Below are positions 31,384 to 41,624 of a DNA stretch of 64,000 nucleotides, piece after piece. The translations under genes were made by a program, and so were the position numbers. The DNA is taken from the NCBI RefSeq assembly GCF_040869045.1, contig NW_027136906.1, positions 895,714-959,713 of the forward strand, written 5' to 3'. The notes beneath the pieces were generated by a model. That model was not told the origin of the DNA, searched no databases, and was given only the letters and a program-made list of their open reading frames with translations. Position 1 is the stretch's first letter, and each line of letters begins with the position of its first letter. The DNA is from Eurosta solidaginis (taxonomy: Eukaryota > Arthropoda > Insecta > Diptera > Tephritidae).

Positions 31384-31845
31384 ATATATATATATATATA
31401 CTAGCAGACCCAGCAGACGTTGTTCTGCCCTAAATTTAGGCTACTTGCATACATTTTAAAAAACTTTTTCCGTCTAACTCTGCCCTCCCCCTCTTTACTT
31501 TTTCCTAATTCTTTTATTCACTTCTCCCTCCGTCTTTTCCGCTTCATCTATCTCCATCTTCGTCTCATTCTACCTCTCTCTCAGTTTATCTCTTTTGTTC
31601 CAGTCCCAGTCCCACTCCGAGTCTCAGTCCCAGTCCTAGTCCTAATCCCAGTCCCAATCCTTCTCTGGTCGGAAAAACGGATCATAAACACTAATATAGG
31701 CAAACTTATATACCAAATTTCAGGCAAATCGAATAGGACGTTTGTAAATAAGTATGTGGGTATTATTAATTCATGTCTCTATTTCGGCTTCGCATGCATA
31801 TTTATCAGTTTTGCCAGGATGATGCGACTAAATCGAATATCACAA
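31384..31845 (+). repeat. Dispersed repeat inserted in the ORF2 relic
   Basis: It starts with a (TA)n run, then 'agcagacccagcagacgtt', a pyrimidine-rich stretch, a degenerate (CCAGTC)n block at about 31597-31660, and 'ccaaatttcaggcaaatcg'. It has no ORF with a recognisable domain. A related pyrimidine-rich block occurs at about 49380-49600. It appears to separate two halves of one ORF2 relic. Confidence 0.55.
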
Positions 31846-31849
31846 TGAG

Positions 31850-32290
31850 AATTACTTTAGAGCTCTCAGTAACAGCTTTCAGTTGGGACGCAGTACGCGA
31901 TGAAATGCCGGTAGACGTCCCAATCCCTTTGGGAGAAATCAAACGGAGGCAGTAGTTGCATATGATCCATCAAGCTGGAAATTTGTTGACAGAAGCACGA
32001 TGCTGCGGAATTTTTAAGACCATGTGCAAATTCTACGATATTAGACCCCCAAAACTGCTAATATATCTTATATTAGAGAAAACGTATGGTTAATTGTGGG
32101 CTTGCTAACAAGACACTGCCTTCTGGCGTCACATGCTTATAAGTGAAGCCCCGTCAGTAACAGCAGATACAAGAACTGCGAGCTGCAAGAAGAAACGGCT
32201 GACACGTTGTATGTTTATGTCCTGCGCTCGCGTAGTCAAGGCTTCAGCTAAAATGGGCGGCAGAGTTTCCAGATTTCGAGGCAGCTATTA
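31850..32290 (+). pseudogene. Non-LTR ORF2 relic (linker and zinc knuckle), probably continuation of 30000-31383
   Basis: Reads VDVPIPLGEIKRR (end of RNase H and following helix), then EARCCGIFKTMCKFYD (linker 'CR.ak.mWp.fd'), LLTRHCLLASHAY (family form LLTGHCLLGTHA) and CELQEETADTLY..V in place of the terminal knuckle. Frames change several times. It has the same orientation as 30000-31383 and the following domains, so the two are probably one element interrupted at 31384-31845 with the middle of RNase H lost. Confidence 0.66.
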
Positions 32291-33364
32291 AGCTAGGTCG
32301 AAGACAACTTCGTTTTTTTTCCAAGAGGACGCAGTTAATCTTTAACATAAGTTCTGGTAACTAATAAGGGTTTTACATTTGGAGCAATTCTGGTAACACC
32401 ATGTGAGGTTCTTATTGACCGGCCAGTCCAACATTGCCTAGTAATCTGGTGATTTGTTCTAATGCGTACGTAAATCGAGTTGCTTATTGTAGTTAATTTA
32501 GTATCTGAAATACATTTCACAATAGACACCTAACTGTAGTGCTTTCAAATACATCTACATACTTACATTTGTATTGTCTTTATTTACAAATACAAAAACA
32601 ATTATTAAGATGTAGCTAGTCTGATATGAACACATTATAGTATCAGGTTTGTAGTCTTCTAAATATATTGGACATCTCTATCTAATTGTAATTTGAGTGT
32701 ACTTTTGCTGATTCTCGCATATAACATGATATACATGTGTGTGTGTGTGTGTGTGTGTATTTGTTCCATTTGCTCGTACTTAGGCCGTTCTTGATTAGCC
32801 ACCTGTTGCCCTTTCACTACTGTACTGTTTGATTACTGGTTAAGATTATATATTGCCGATTTTGTATGCGTAATAGTATACACACATACATACATATGAT
32901 AATTTAGCCATAGAAGTGAAATGTAATTATGAATTTGTATGATATTACAAATTAGCTACTTCATTGTGTTAGTGTTATGGTGTTCGGTAATTAAATTCAT
33001 GTTAGTTTGCCAGTAGGGGTATACAGAACTCAGTTTTACACCATAATTTAATTATGCTTAAACTCATATTACAAATATCTCACATTCAAGGTTGAAAACA
33101 TATCTGTTTATGCTTTTAATTTGTTTTCTATTTTTTTGATAAAAGTTTGTGACGTAGCAAATGCTACACCACAATATTCAGATACTCGGGACACAAGGGG
33201 TTGATAAGCGCATTTCATAGCTTCCACAACCAAATTGCCAACCTCACCTACGCGGTGCGAAAATATGAATGAATCATACACATACTTAGCAGCCGAGGCT
33301 CTGGCGAACTCATGAAACTATAGAGTGGCGGTGCGGTATGGCAGCGAAGGTTCAATGTGGTCAT
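32291..33364. other. No gene; simple repeats
   Basis: AT-rich. A (GT)n microsatellite of about 24 bp is at 32735-32758 and a 'catacatacata' run is near 32884. No coding signal. Confidence 0.5.
32735..32758. repeat. (GT)n microsatellite
   Basis: Twelve perfect GT units. Confidence 0.9.
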
Positions 33365-33498
33365 ATTAAATCATTCCCGAGATGGTCGGGCTAGTACCTT
33401 ACTGGTGCTTGTTACCGGAATGTACTGGATGTTTGTCCGGCAAAGGACCTTCAACAAAACCTTTGAGGAGTGTGGTTGTCGCTACAACAACAACAACA
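33365..33498 (+). repeat. 3' end of a dispersed retroelement with (CAA)n tail
   Basis: Contains 'ccgagatggtcgggctagta', 'ccggcaaaggacc', 'gaggagtgtggttgtcgct' and a terminal (CAA)n at 33484-33498. A reversed partial copy lies at 25750-25835. The layout fits a SINE or truncated LINE 3' end. Confidence 0.6.
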
Positions 33499-34369
33499 TT
33501 CATATACCCATTTCCAACACTGCCTTGCATACACTACCTTGCATACATACTGACACACCACATATATATTTACACAATAACCACTGGGCAAGGGAGATGC
33601 ATTCTGACGATCATGCAAAAGCAACAGGAGGGAAGTTTTATTCGCTATAGCTCAATGGGAAGTAGTTCTCAACTTGTACGTAAGTGGCAATGTACAAGAC
33701 ATCAAATTGTTACTCAATAGAGACACTTCCCTGTAGATGAGTGAAGTAGCTGCCAGCTGCTGTGGTGGTTGGAAAAAGATTCCCATTGAGTCAGAGCGTG
33801 ATTGGCTACCTATTAGTAAGGTGAGAGGGGAACGAGTGGAAGTGCATGTACCAGGCCGGACTCTCCTACTACCAGGTACGATGCCACAGTCAATATTTTG
33901 AATTTGAAACATGGTTATCCAAAAATTTTAAGTGACTGCATACGCAATGAAAGCACAATGTTGCTATGGCTTGCAGACTCCTGGTTTTTGAATCTCCTTT
34001 AAATGTGAGAGGCCTGTTTACTAATGTTTACTTCGTTCAACCGGTCTGCTCTGTTGTTTAAGAGAAATGAACGCGTAAGCGTTCCGCACATGTAATAGGT
34101 TTACCAAGTTACCATTGACATAACAGCGTCCTCCTACTACCTGTGTGGAACCATCGAGCTACATCTATGTATATAGTTTGTTATATATAGCCAGTAGTTT
34201 ATAGTAGTATGACACTTTCTCCTTGGTGCAACAAACAGCCGGTTGTTGGACATCCGGTCCCTTAGTCTAGACCATTACCGACAACCTCTCTACTCTCTAG
34301 TGAGAGCCATCGTCGTTAATATCGTCTACACAAATATAACCATTACTACGCCAAGGACTAGGGTCCGAC
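33499..34369. other. No gene recognised
   Basis: Short open frames on both strands without domains. Confidence 0.4.
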
Positions 34370-34760
34370 TTGATGTACCTTATCTCATTTAATGGCGATT
34401 TGGTTGAAATTCGGTACAGTGTTTCCTCTTCGATAGGCTTAGTATGTTTCATAGCGGGTTTACCCGGGATTTCCTTGACTAGCTTATAATTTGAGAAATG
34501 TTTCAAAAAATTTCATTTATGGTGCGTTAAGCTTGAAATTTAAGAAACATTCTTCCCGGAAAGTGAAATAGAGCCCGACTTATTGTAATAAATCTTATTT
34601 AATGGCGATGTGCTTGAGGTTTGGTGCAGGAGTACCTCTTTATGTAGCCAAATATTTAGTAAACGTTTCTTTTTGGGAAGTGAGCCAGTGGCCGATTCGA
34701 AAAAAACCGTATTTGTGGTGCGATTTTGCTGAAATTTACTACAGGGATGGCCTCTCGACA
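34370..34760. repeat. Degenerate tandem repeat, ~210-bp spacing
   Basis: The phrase 'ccgactt.atgta..ttatcttatttaatggcgat' followed by a 'tgaaattcggtaca' type phrase occurs at about 34365 and again at about 34576. A third partial copy of the phrase is near 34717. Part of an unidentified dispersed repeat. Confidence 0.5.
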
Positions 34761-35970
34761 AACTTAGTATTGTGTATCCTTTTTTTCTGACAAGATCAAA
34801 AAAAATTAAGGAAGTGTGAAGGAATCAAAAGTAGAAGTGGAAGCTAACCAATGGCAGAGGATAAAGTGGGATGTTTAGAGAGAAGAGAAATTGGAAAAGA
34901 AGAGGAAAAATTCGAGAAAAGGAAGAGAAGTACATCGCACAAAGGAATATTGTCGGTCAGGAAAACGTCGCAATTATCTATATCTTACATATTAAAATGA
35001 AATTGATTTCAAAAATTTTTCCTGCGTTAGTTTCATACTGAAATCGGTCGGTCAGGTGAAACAGGTATTCATTATTTAGTATGATCCCATATATTGGGAA
35101 ATTGAGGTGAGAAAGGTATAGGGAGAGGGAGTGTAAGCTAGAAGAATGAAATGAGGGGTGGACAAAAATTTAATAAAATTGTAATCTGACCTAATCATGT
35201 GAAACCGACTTCATAGCTTTAAACGACATTAAATGGAAATGCGAAGCTTCTCAAGGCCAAAATAATGACATATCAAAATAAAAAATCGGACGTCAAATAA
35301 CCAAGTTATAACGAAAAAACCTTTTCGGCTGTATTTCGAAGGATAAAAAAAATAAAAAAAAACATTTCCGAAACCCTCTCAACATAATCTTCAAATTTAG
35401 GGGCGGACATTAACAACTTTTTCTTTGTATGGGGGCCAACCCAGTCTAATGTACATCTTCCCTCTATAGATTACGTTTCTTATTAGTATATAGCTAGTTC
35501 ATCGGATGCTGCGAATGGAATAAGACTATTTTTCAGCTCCATTTATGAAATGTATTAGTTTTTTGGTACAACAGAAGACAGTTTATTAATAACTAGTTAA
35601 TCTATAAAATGACAAATTAGAACTCGCTGAAACTTTAACATTGCCATAACAACGACCCTTAGCGAATGAGTAATTTAATCATACTCATCGGTGGTATCGC
35701 TTGTTTGTTGACGTGCATCATTAACTGCCGCAATGGGCAGCGAAGTTCAATGGAAGTTCCCACCCGGTTAAGGGGCTTAGGATATACACGGTATGACATG
35801 CCTCTCGGAATATTTAGTTAATTGGTAAAGTCTAATCAAACGTTCCAGTAGCAATCGGGTCAAAACAAAAACTTTCCGGTAGCATTCAAGTGGTCAAATC
35901 ATTAACAAGGCCTCGCTAGAAATGAACTGACTGATTTTCGAACTAACCACACATTGTTACTTATGCTGTG
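34761..35970. other. No gene recognised
   Basis: Purine-rich segments at 34850-34935 and 35100-35160, otherwise AT-rich; no gene. Confidence 0.4.
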
Positions 35971-36182
35971 GCCGCCGTGGTATGATGGTAGCGTGCCCCG
36001 TCTACCACACCGAAGACCTGGGGTCACGCCCCGGGCAAAGAAATATCACAAATTTTAGAAACAAGGTCGCCCTTCGGCTGTGTTTGCCAAACATTCCGAG
36101 TATATGTCTGCAATGAAAAGCTTCTCACTGGAAACTCATCTGCGTTGCAGATGCCATTGGCAATCGGCATAAAATAAGTAAG
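35971..36182 (+). repeat. tRNA-derived SINE, 5' part (split by hAT)
   Basis: The tRNA-like head begins 'gccgccgtggtatgatgg' with A-box-like 'tggtagcgtgc' and B-box-like 'gggtcacgccc' (about 36021-36031). The body continues 'cttcggctgtgtttgccaaac' and 'ctgcaatgaaaagc' up to 'cggcataaaataagtaag'. There the hAT element begins. The SINE resumes at 37363. Same family as 26321-26672. Confidence 0.82.
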
Positions 36183-37362
36183 CAGTGGCGTAGTGAGTGG
36201 GGAGACAAGTGGGGCATCTTGCCTCGGGCGCTACTCACAAGGGGCGCCAAATTGTCCACAAGGCAGAACTTCCAGGATAATTTGTATTCTTATTATAACT
36301 GATTTCTGGAAAAAAAATTTTATACTAAAAAAAGCATGCATATATCCAGAACACTTGCGACAGGTCGTGGAATAATTGAAATCATATATTTTTTACTCCC
36401 GTTAATCGTTACGATGGGAATCATTAAAAATGCATTAACAAAAACTGTCAAACGTGAATCTAAAACACGATAGAGTGCCAGAATACAAGCGGTTAGCGTT
36501 ATCGTCGATGGGCTAGAGAATGTAGTAGAACACTTAGAACAATTTTCCGAGGACACTAACATCACAAGTGACACCAGAAGCGAAGCTACAATTCTGTTGC
36601 AAAATATAGTAAATTTTAATTTTATAATATTAGTTCATTCCTGGTATGAAATATTAAGGAAGATTGATCGTATGCAGCTCAGATTACAAGATCCAGAGAT
36701 GAGCTTTAGAGAAGCCTATCCTGATCTTAAATCATTAGCGACTGAACTTTCCGAAATTCGAGACACTCTCTGTGACGAGGCAATAGAAAAAGCGAAGCCT
36801 CTTTGTGAAAAATGGGATATAGGTATAGTAATACTTGTAAGAAGGCACCACAAAATTTCCAGAGAATCGGCTAGGGGTCTTGGTATTTCCGCAGAATGTG
36901 AAATTTCTCACGTGTGCTGTGAAAAGTATTCTCGATCGTCTCCAACAAGAAATACGTACAAGATTTACACCGCTAAATTTCCTTAATTTTAAATTGGGAT
37001 TTCTCTTAGACGTTTTTAAACAAGGATAATAACGACTTATAAAGACATTGTAGTAACTTGGGTGAATTTTATAATACAGATTTCGATGGAACAGAACTTT
37101 TTATCGAAATATCTGACTGCAAATTATTAGAAAAGAAATTGAACCTAAAACTCCGTTATAATTACTTACTTTTATAATATTGTATGGAGAAGATGTTTTT
37201 CCAAACTTGCGAGTGGCACTTCAAATACTCTTGACTATCTCAGTATCAATTGTTAGCTGCGAACGTTCATTCAGCAAACTAAAACTGATTTTTACATATT
37301 TACGATGGGCGCCAAAAAAATATTTTTTTCCCCGGGCCGAAAAAATCCTCACTACGCCAATG
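36183..37362 (+). mobile_element. hAT-type DNA transposon, 1180 bp, inserted in a SINE
   Basis: Terminal inverted repeats are 'cagtggcgtagtgag' at the left and the complement of 'ctcactacgccaatg' at the right (14 of 15 match). Flanking 8-mers are 'taagtaag' and 'caagtagg' (6 of 8 match), consistent with an aged 8-bp hAT target duplication. Joining the flanks restores the SINE body seen at 26321-26672. The interior encodes pieces of a hAT transposase in the same orientation but is too short for a full gene. Confidence 0.88.
36440..37320 (+). pseudogene. hAT transposase remnant (ZMYM1-like group)
   Basis: The first piece (about 36440-36860) reads through one stop where the family has Trp (KTR-stop-SAR). 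It continues as VDGLENVVEHLEQFSED, LVHSWYEILRKIDRM and EAIEKAKPLCEKWDI, a region typical of ZMYM1/DUF4371-like hAT proteins. A frameshift near 36930 leads to KSILDRLQQEIRTRF and FLNFKLGFLLDV. After a deletion, 37180-37300 reads FPNLRVALQILLTISVSIVS, CERSFSKLKLIFTYLR, the hAT C-terminal dimerisation motif. The N-terminal zinc finger and most of the DDE core are missing. Non-functional. Confidence 0.87.
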
Positions 37363-37480
37363 CAAGTAGGTCCCGTCCCGCAACTTTGTAGGAAAATTTA
37401 AAAAGAAGCATGACGAAAATTGGAAGAGAAGCTCGACCTAACATCTCTTGGGAGGTTATCGCGCCTACCAATTATTTTTG
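37363..37480 (+). repeat. tRNA-derived SINE, 3' part (split by hAT)
   Basis: It resumes with 'caagtaggtcccgtcccgc' and continues 'gcatgacgaaaattggaaga', 'gaagctcgacctaacatctc' and 'ggttatcgcgcct', matching the tail of the minus-strand SINE at 26321-26672. Confidence 0.82.
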
Positions 37481-38219
37481 TTGGCATTGATCACACTAAA
37501 CTGTCATACGTAAAATTGATAGGTTTCATGGTCGTATTGATACTATGGGTTTAAAATATGTATATTAAATTAGGTGAACAAAGCAATAACATAATTGTGT
37601 TTAAAAGGTACATAACAAACATACAAAATATGTTCATTTGATTAAGGTTGCGCAAACAAAAATATGCGTTGAAAGTTGAAAGCTTCATTCTGGGCGAAAA
37701 GCTGCAAATAACTGACGCAATTGCAAGTACGCCTACATATGGACACATATTTACATATTCGTTGGCACAAAGTCCACTTAATTTGAACGCATATTTTCCC
37801 ACATTAGCAGCTTCAAAACTTGATCATATTATTTGTTTGAAATTTTGCTATTTTTGGTTGGTATTTGGTTATTGTGTAATCAATGATTGGAAAATAGATT
37901 TCGCTGGAAATGCTTCTATAAAGACATTGACACTTTTGTGCAAAATAAAGTATACGTGGGTTATATTTTGATTAGGATTTTTATTTATTTTGGTATTTTT
38001 AACAAAAATGTACTCGAATTACCTTAAAGTATTCGAAACGTGAATATAAATGAAAAGAACAGAGCTTACCAATTACACCTAAATATATTCGAACACAAGA
38101 AAAAGATGGATACGGGTGCATATATGCAATAGTTTTGTTTTTATTAAGTGTTATGAAAGAGTTTCATATATGTAACCTACATACAAATATGCAAGTGAAA
38201 CCAATATTAGGGCGTTAAA
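37481..38219. other. No gene recognised
   Basis: AT-rich; the 107-codon open frame at 37648-37971 has no recognisable domain. Confidence 0.4.
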
Positions 38220-39450
38220 ATAAATTGTTTCTATTCACAACAGTGTTGCCGTTTTTTACAAGCGATTTTGGCTGTTTCGTAACCAGTCTCGTCAGTTATC
38301 CCTATTTCGCGATAACTTGCGCCAACTAGTAGCAATGAAGGAGTTCAAGTCTTTCTCTACCTACCTAGCTCAACTTGGTGTAGTTCTTCTGCTTCCTCTG
38401 CTTCCTCTGCTTTCAAACGGCGGTATCCACTATAATATTATCTTGGCCGGAGTGTCTTCCTCAATTTGCATTACATTAAGCCCTTGGGTTTTGTACGCTA
38501 GACTATCGTCATATCTGCGTAAAAGTCATACAGCTAATCATTATAGCTCGTTTGATATTCGCCGTCGGCATCGCGGATAGGACCATAAATCTTCACGAAA
38601 ATTTTTTCTCGAACTCTCCAAGAGCAATTTCATTTTCTTCCGGCACCGTCCATGACTCCCAGCTATATATCAGGACAGGTATAATGAGCGACTTGTTGAG
38701 TGAGATTTTTGTTAGTTGAGAGAGGAATCTATTTTCAATTGCCTATTTTGTACACAGTACTTGTTGGCAAGAGTAACTCTCCGTTTGATGTCTAAAACGA
38801 AATCCTTCACATTGACCATTTTATATACGTAAAATAGGGAATTCTTTCCTGGATGACAGCAAGTACTTTATCTTGTCGCCATTTACCGAAACACGCGTTT
38901 CATTTGGTTTTTAATCAAATCCACAGAAAGCAGAACTTACAGCGCGTTTGTTAAGGTCAATAATAAATAAATAAATAAATAATATCAATATAGTCAGTAT
39001 GTGTATACTCTTTTAATAGATTTTAATAGAGTTCTGCTGCTATAATTATCTTCAGCATTATGTTAAAGAAATCGCACGAAAGGGAGTCGCCTTGTATTAG
39101 GACTTGTCCTAAGCATTGTTTGGTTTCGGATGCCTTGGAGAGATCCCTCCGAATCCTTACGGAACTGATCATTTCGTAGAGCCTTATTAATTTGGCAGGG
39201 AACAGCATGCAAGGAACGTCTTTTCTGGCTGTCAAAGACTGCTTTGAAAACGACAAAAAGATGGCAAGTGTCAATTCACTTATCGCAAGTCTTGTGCAGG
39301 ATCTGGCGCATCATGAAGATCTGGTCAATAGTAGATTCACCAGGTGTCAAACCGGACTGATAAGGTCCATACAGTTTGTTGACAAAAATCGTCAGTCTTT
39401 CCCACATTTCTCTAGAGTAAGTAGGCTGAATACGCGGTAATAAAAAGTTA
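38220..39450 (-). pseudogene. Non-LTR reverse transcriptase relic, same family as 6596-7640
   Basis: Minus-strand. At 39420-39240 there are decayed 'DQIFMMRQ' residues. At 39274-39023 the frame reads FPAKLIRLYEMISSVRIRRDL and GDSLSCDFFNIMLKII, the RT motif B block (family form GFRQGDSLSCDLFN). At about 38880-38640 the region after the active site reads YLLSSRKEFPI-like and ESWTVPEENEIALGEFEKKF. At about 38580-38230 a decayed C-terminus (DADGEYQTSYND; ARQVERR) follows. Stops and shifts throughout. Confidence 0.75.
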
Positions 39451-40649
39451 GCTAGGTTGTCAATGTTCGGTTTATATATATATTTATTGTCAAACTCATT
39501 ATATAATTATTTAGGCGACGATGAATTGCAACATTTTTTTTTATCAATTGTGCAAGAGCCTGTTACTGTTTTTTGATAGTTTTAATGTTTTGAAATACCT
39601 CTTCGCTACATATCACGAAGGAACTAAAAGTGACGCCACCTAATGGGAGAGTATCTGCTTTATCAGAGCGACGCACTTGAAAATAATGTAACCCAGCGTT
39701 TCATACCGTCCTAGCATTGTTAACCAGATCATTAAGTAGTCCGATGCATTCATCCACTAGCCTGGAAGTAGTTGTGTTAGACTGCAAGTTACGCAATGCT
39801 TCCGCTTGTCTCGCACAATGAGGTTAATACTCGAGTATAAGCCTCTCTATAGAGATTTTTCACCGCAAAGTTCAATTACATGGATTTCTGCCCAAAAAAT
39901 AGTGGAGTAGCATTGGTATCGATATCTTAAAAATCGGCCAAAAGATACCAGCTCCAGGTTTTTCGTCATTAAATTATGATCCATCCGTGAACCTGAGTCA
40001 GGTTCAGTATATGGATTATATCTTTCCCTAAAAGTTCTATCCATAGTGGTCTGTGACCACAAAACTAAGAAACATGGATGACTATTGGCTCCACAAAATT
40101 ACTAAATATGAAATATAGCATTTTGAGAGATATTCTCCATGTTTTGCCGTTGAGTCGAATGTAGGTGAAGAAAGCTCTTATTGACCTGTTAGAAAAACTA
40201 AAACATTATATAATAACAATGTAATTCACTCTTAAATTTTTGGGATAATATCGATTTGGCTTAGCTGTTGCGCAGCTATTATTATCTGTAAGTTCATGTT
40301 AAAGAGAAAACAGTCACAAGTTGTTTTGGATGCGGTTAGTAAATTTTTTCTGCTTATGATGCTTTGAACGCTTGGACGATGCAGGTTACTTGATTATAGG
40401 ACGGAAGTTAGGTGGAATATCAATCACGAGATCCTTCCATTGATTATAGATGCAATAACTCACGATATGAAAAGAAAGCAGCCTTCAATTATAGACTACC
40501 AACGTAGGTGATTTCAGCAATAATTGTGATACCGATACTCTAATGTATTCACCTCTTATTACCATATCTTTGCCAAACCAAATAAAAAACTTTCATTATG
40601 GGCTTCTCTTTATTTGTCTGACGATGACTAATAACACCGGACCGTGAAT
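39451..40649. other. No gene recognised
   Basis: AT-rich; short minus-strand frames at 39847-40062 and 40549-40767 have no domain. Confidence 0.4.
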
Positions 40650-41130
40650 TTCTACTTTTTCTCTTTACCAGAAACGCCGTTATGAAATTCGTATGTAAAA
40701 TCATCCCCTGATTTCGAAAATTGAGTTCATTTTTGATTCTATGGTACCGTTTTTGAGATATTTGCAATTTACCCTTATTCTAAAAAACCAAAAAGATGGC
40801 TCCCTTTAATTACGTATATCTCACGAACGGGTCAAGTAATTGCAAAAAAGTTTAAATGCATCATACATTGTTTTTTGCTCAACCGGATATTTTTCGAGAT
40901 ATTAGCTTATCATTTCAAATTTTTGTTTTTTTTATGAAAAAATATGAAAAAAATTACTTTTTGCGAGGGAGGCATTCCAAAACCACAACTTTTTTTCCAG
41001 ATATTTTTCCTTAGCGTAAAGCTCTGTTTAATTAGAAAAAAGATAAGATATCACCGAAGAAAATCGGTGCAAAATTACGTAAGTTATAAGCGATCAAATA
41101 AAAATACCCAGGTTGCACAACTTCAATGTA
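40650..41130 (+). repeat. Dispersed repeat family C, plus-strand copy
   Basis: Shares most of its sequence with 48010-48540 in the opposite orientation: 'gaaattcgtatgtaaaatca', 'ggtaccgtttttgagatatt', 'ccaaaaagatggctcccttt', 'aatatgaaaaaaattac', 'tacgtaagttataagcgatc' and 'aaaaatacccaggttgc'. Small open frames in both copies encode similar peptides because of this shared DNA. No known protein domain. Confidence 0.75.
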
Positions 41131-41261
41131 TGTATAAATACACATATTAAGGGTATAAAGTGCAAATGGGATATTATCCGGATAAACGAATAACACCATA
41201 ACAATGATAATACTTTTTCTTTAAATAAATCAAATAGTACTTTTAATGCTCGAATTGTTTT

Positions 41262-41340
41262 ATAGTAGGTAGAGTGGTTGCATCGAAAGGAAGAGTGGTT
41301 GGGTTCGAAACCTGCTGTAGGCATGTAGTTATAAACATGT
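41262..41340 (+). ncRNA. tRNA-like / SINE-head fragment with A and B boxes
   Basis: An A-box-like 'tagtaggtagagtgg' (41264-41278) is followed about 25 nt later by a perfect B-box-like 'gggttcgaaacct' (41301-41313). The spacing fits a tRNA or tRNA-derived SINE. The intervening arms do not fold into a clear cloverleaf by eye, so it is more likely a SINE head or tRNA pseudogene than a working tRNA. Confidence 0.4.
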
Positions 41341-41624
41341 ATTTCCGTCACTTATGGGTAAGTATGCAGGTAGATTTTCTAAATTATAAGACACAGACAA
41401 TTTTTAAATCCTACATCTAAAGCAGGTAGTATTTTCTTTTTCCGGCTTCGTATAAAAAGGAACCTTTCTGTCTAGGTAAGATTTAGTTTTTTCAATTTTA
41501 TTCTTGTTCCGAGTATAAATATGAGTTAATGCGCCTTGAAACTTCATAACATCTGCAAGGCTCGCCAGAGATGGTTCAGTTCATAAGTCAAATTTCAAAA
41601 CCGTGATTTATTAAAAAAAATTAA

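Noticed and set aside
40944..41150. Small basic open frame repeated in similar form at 47995-48207
   Set aside because: Similarity is explained by the inverted family C DNA repeat; no evidence of selection on protein.
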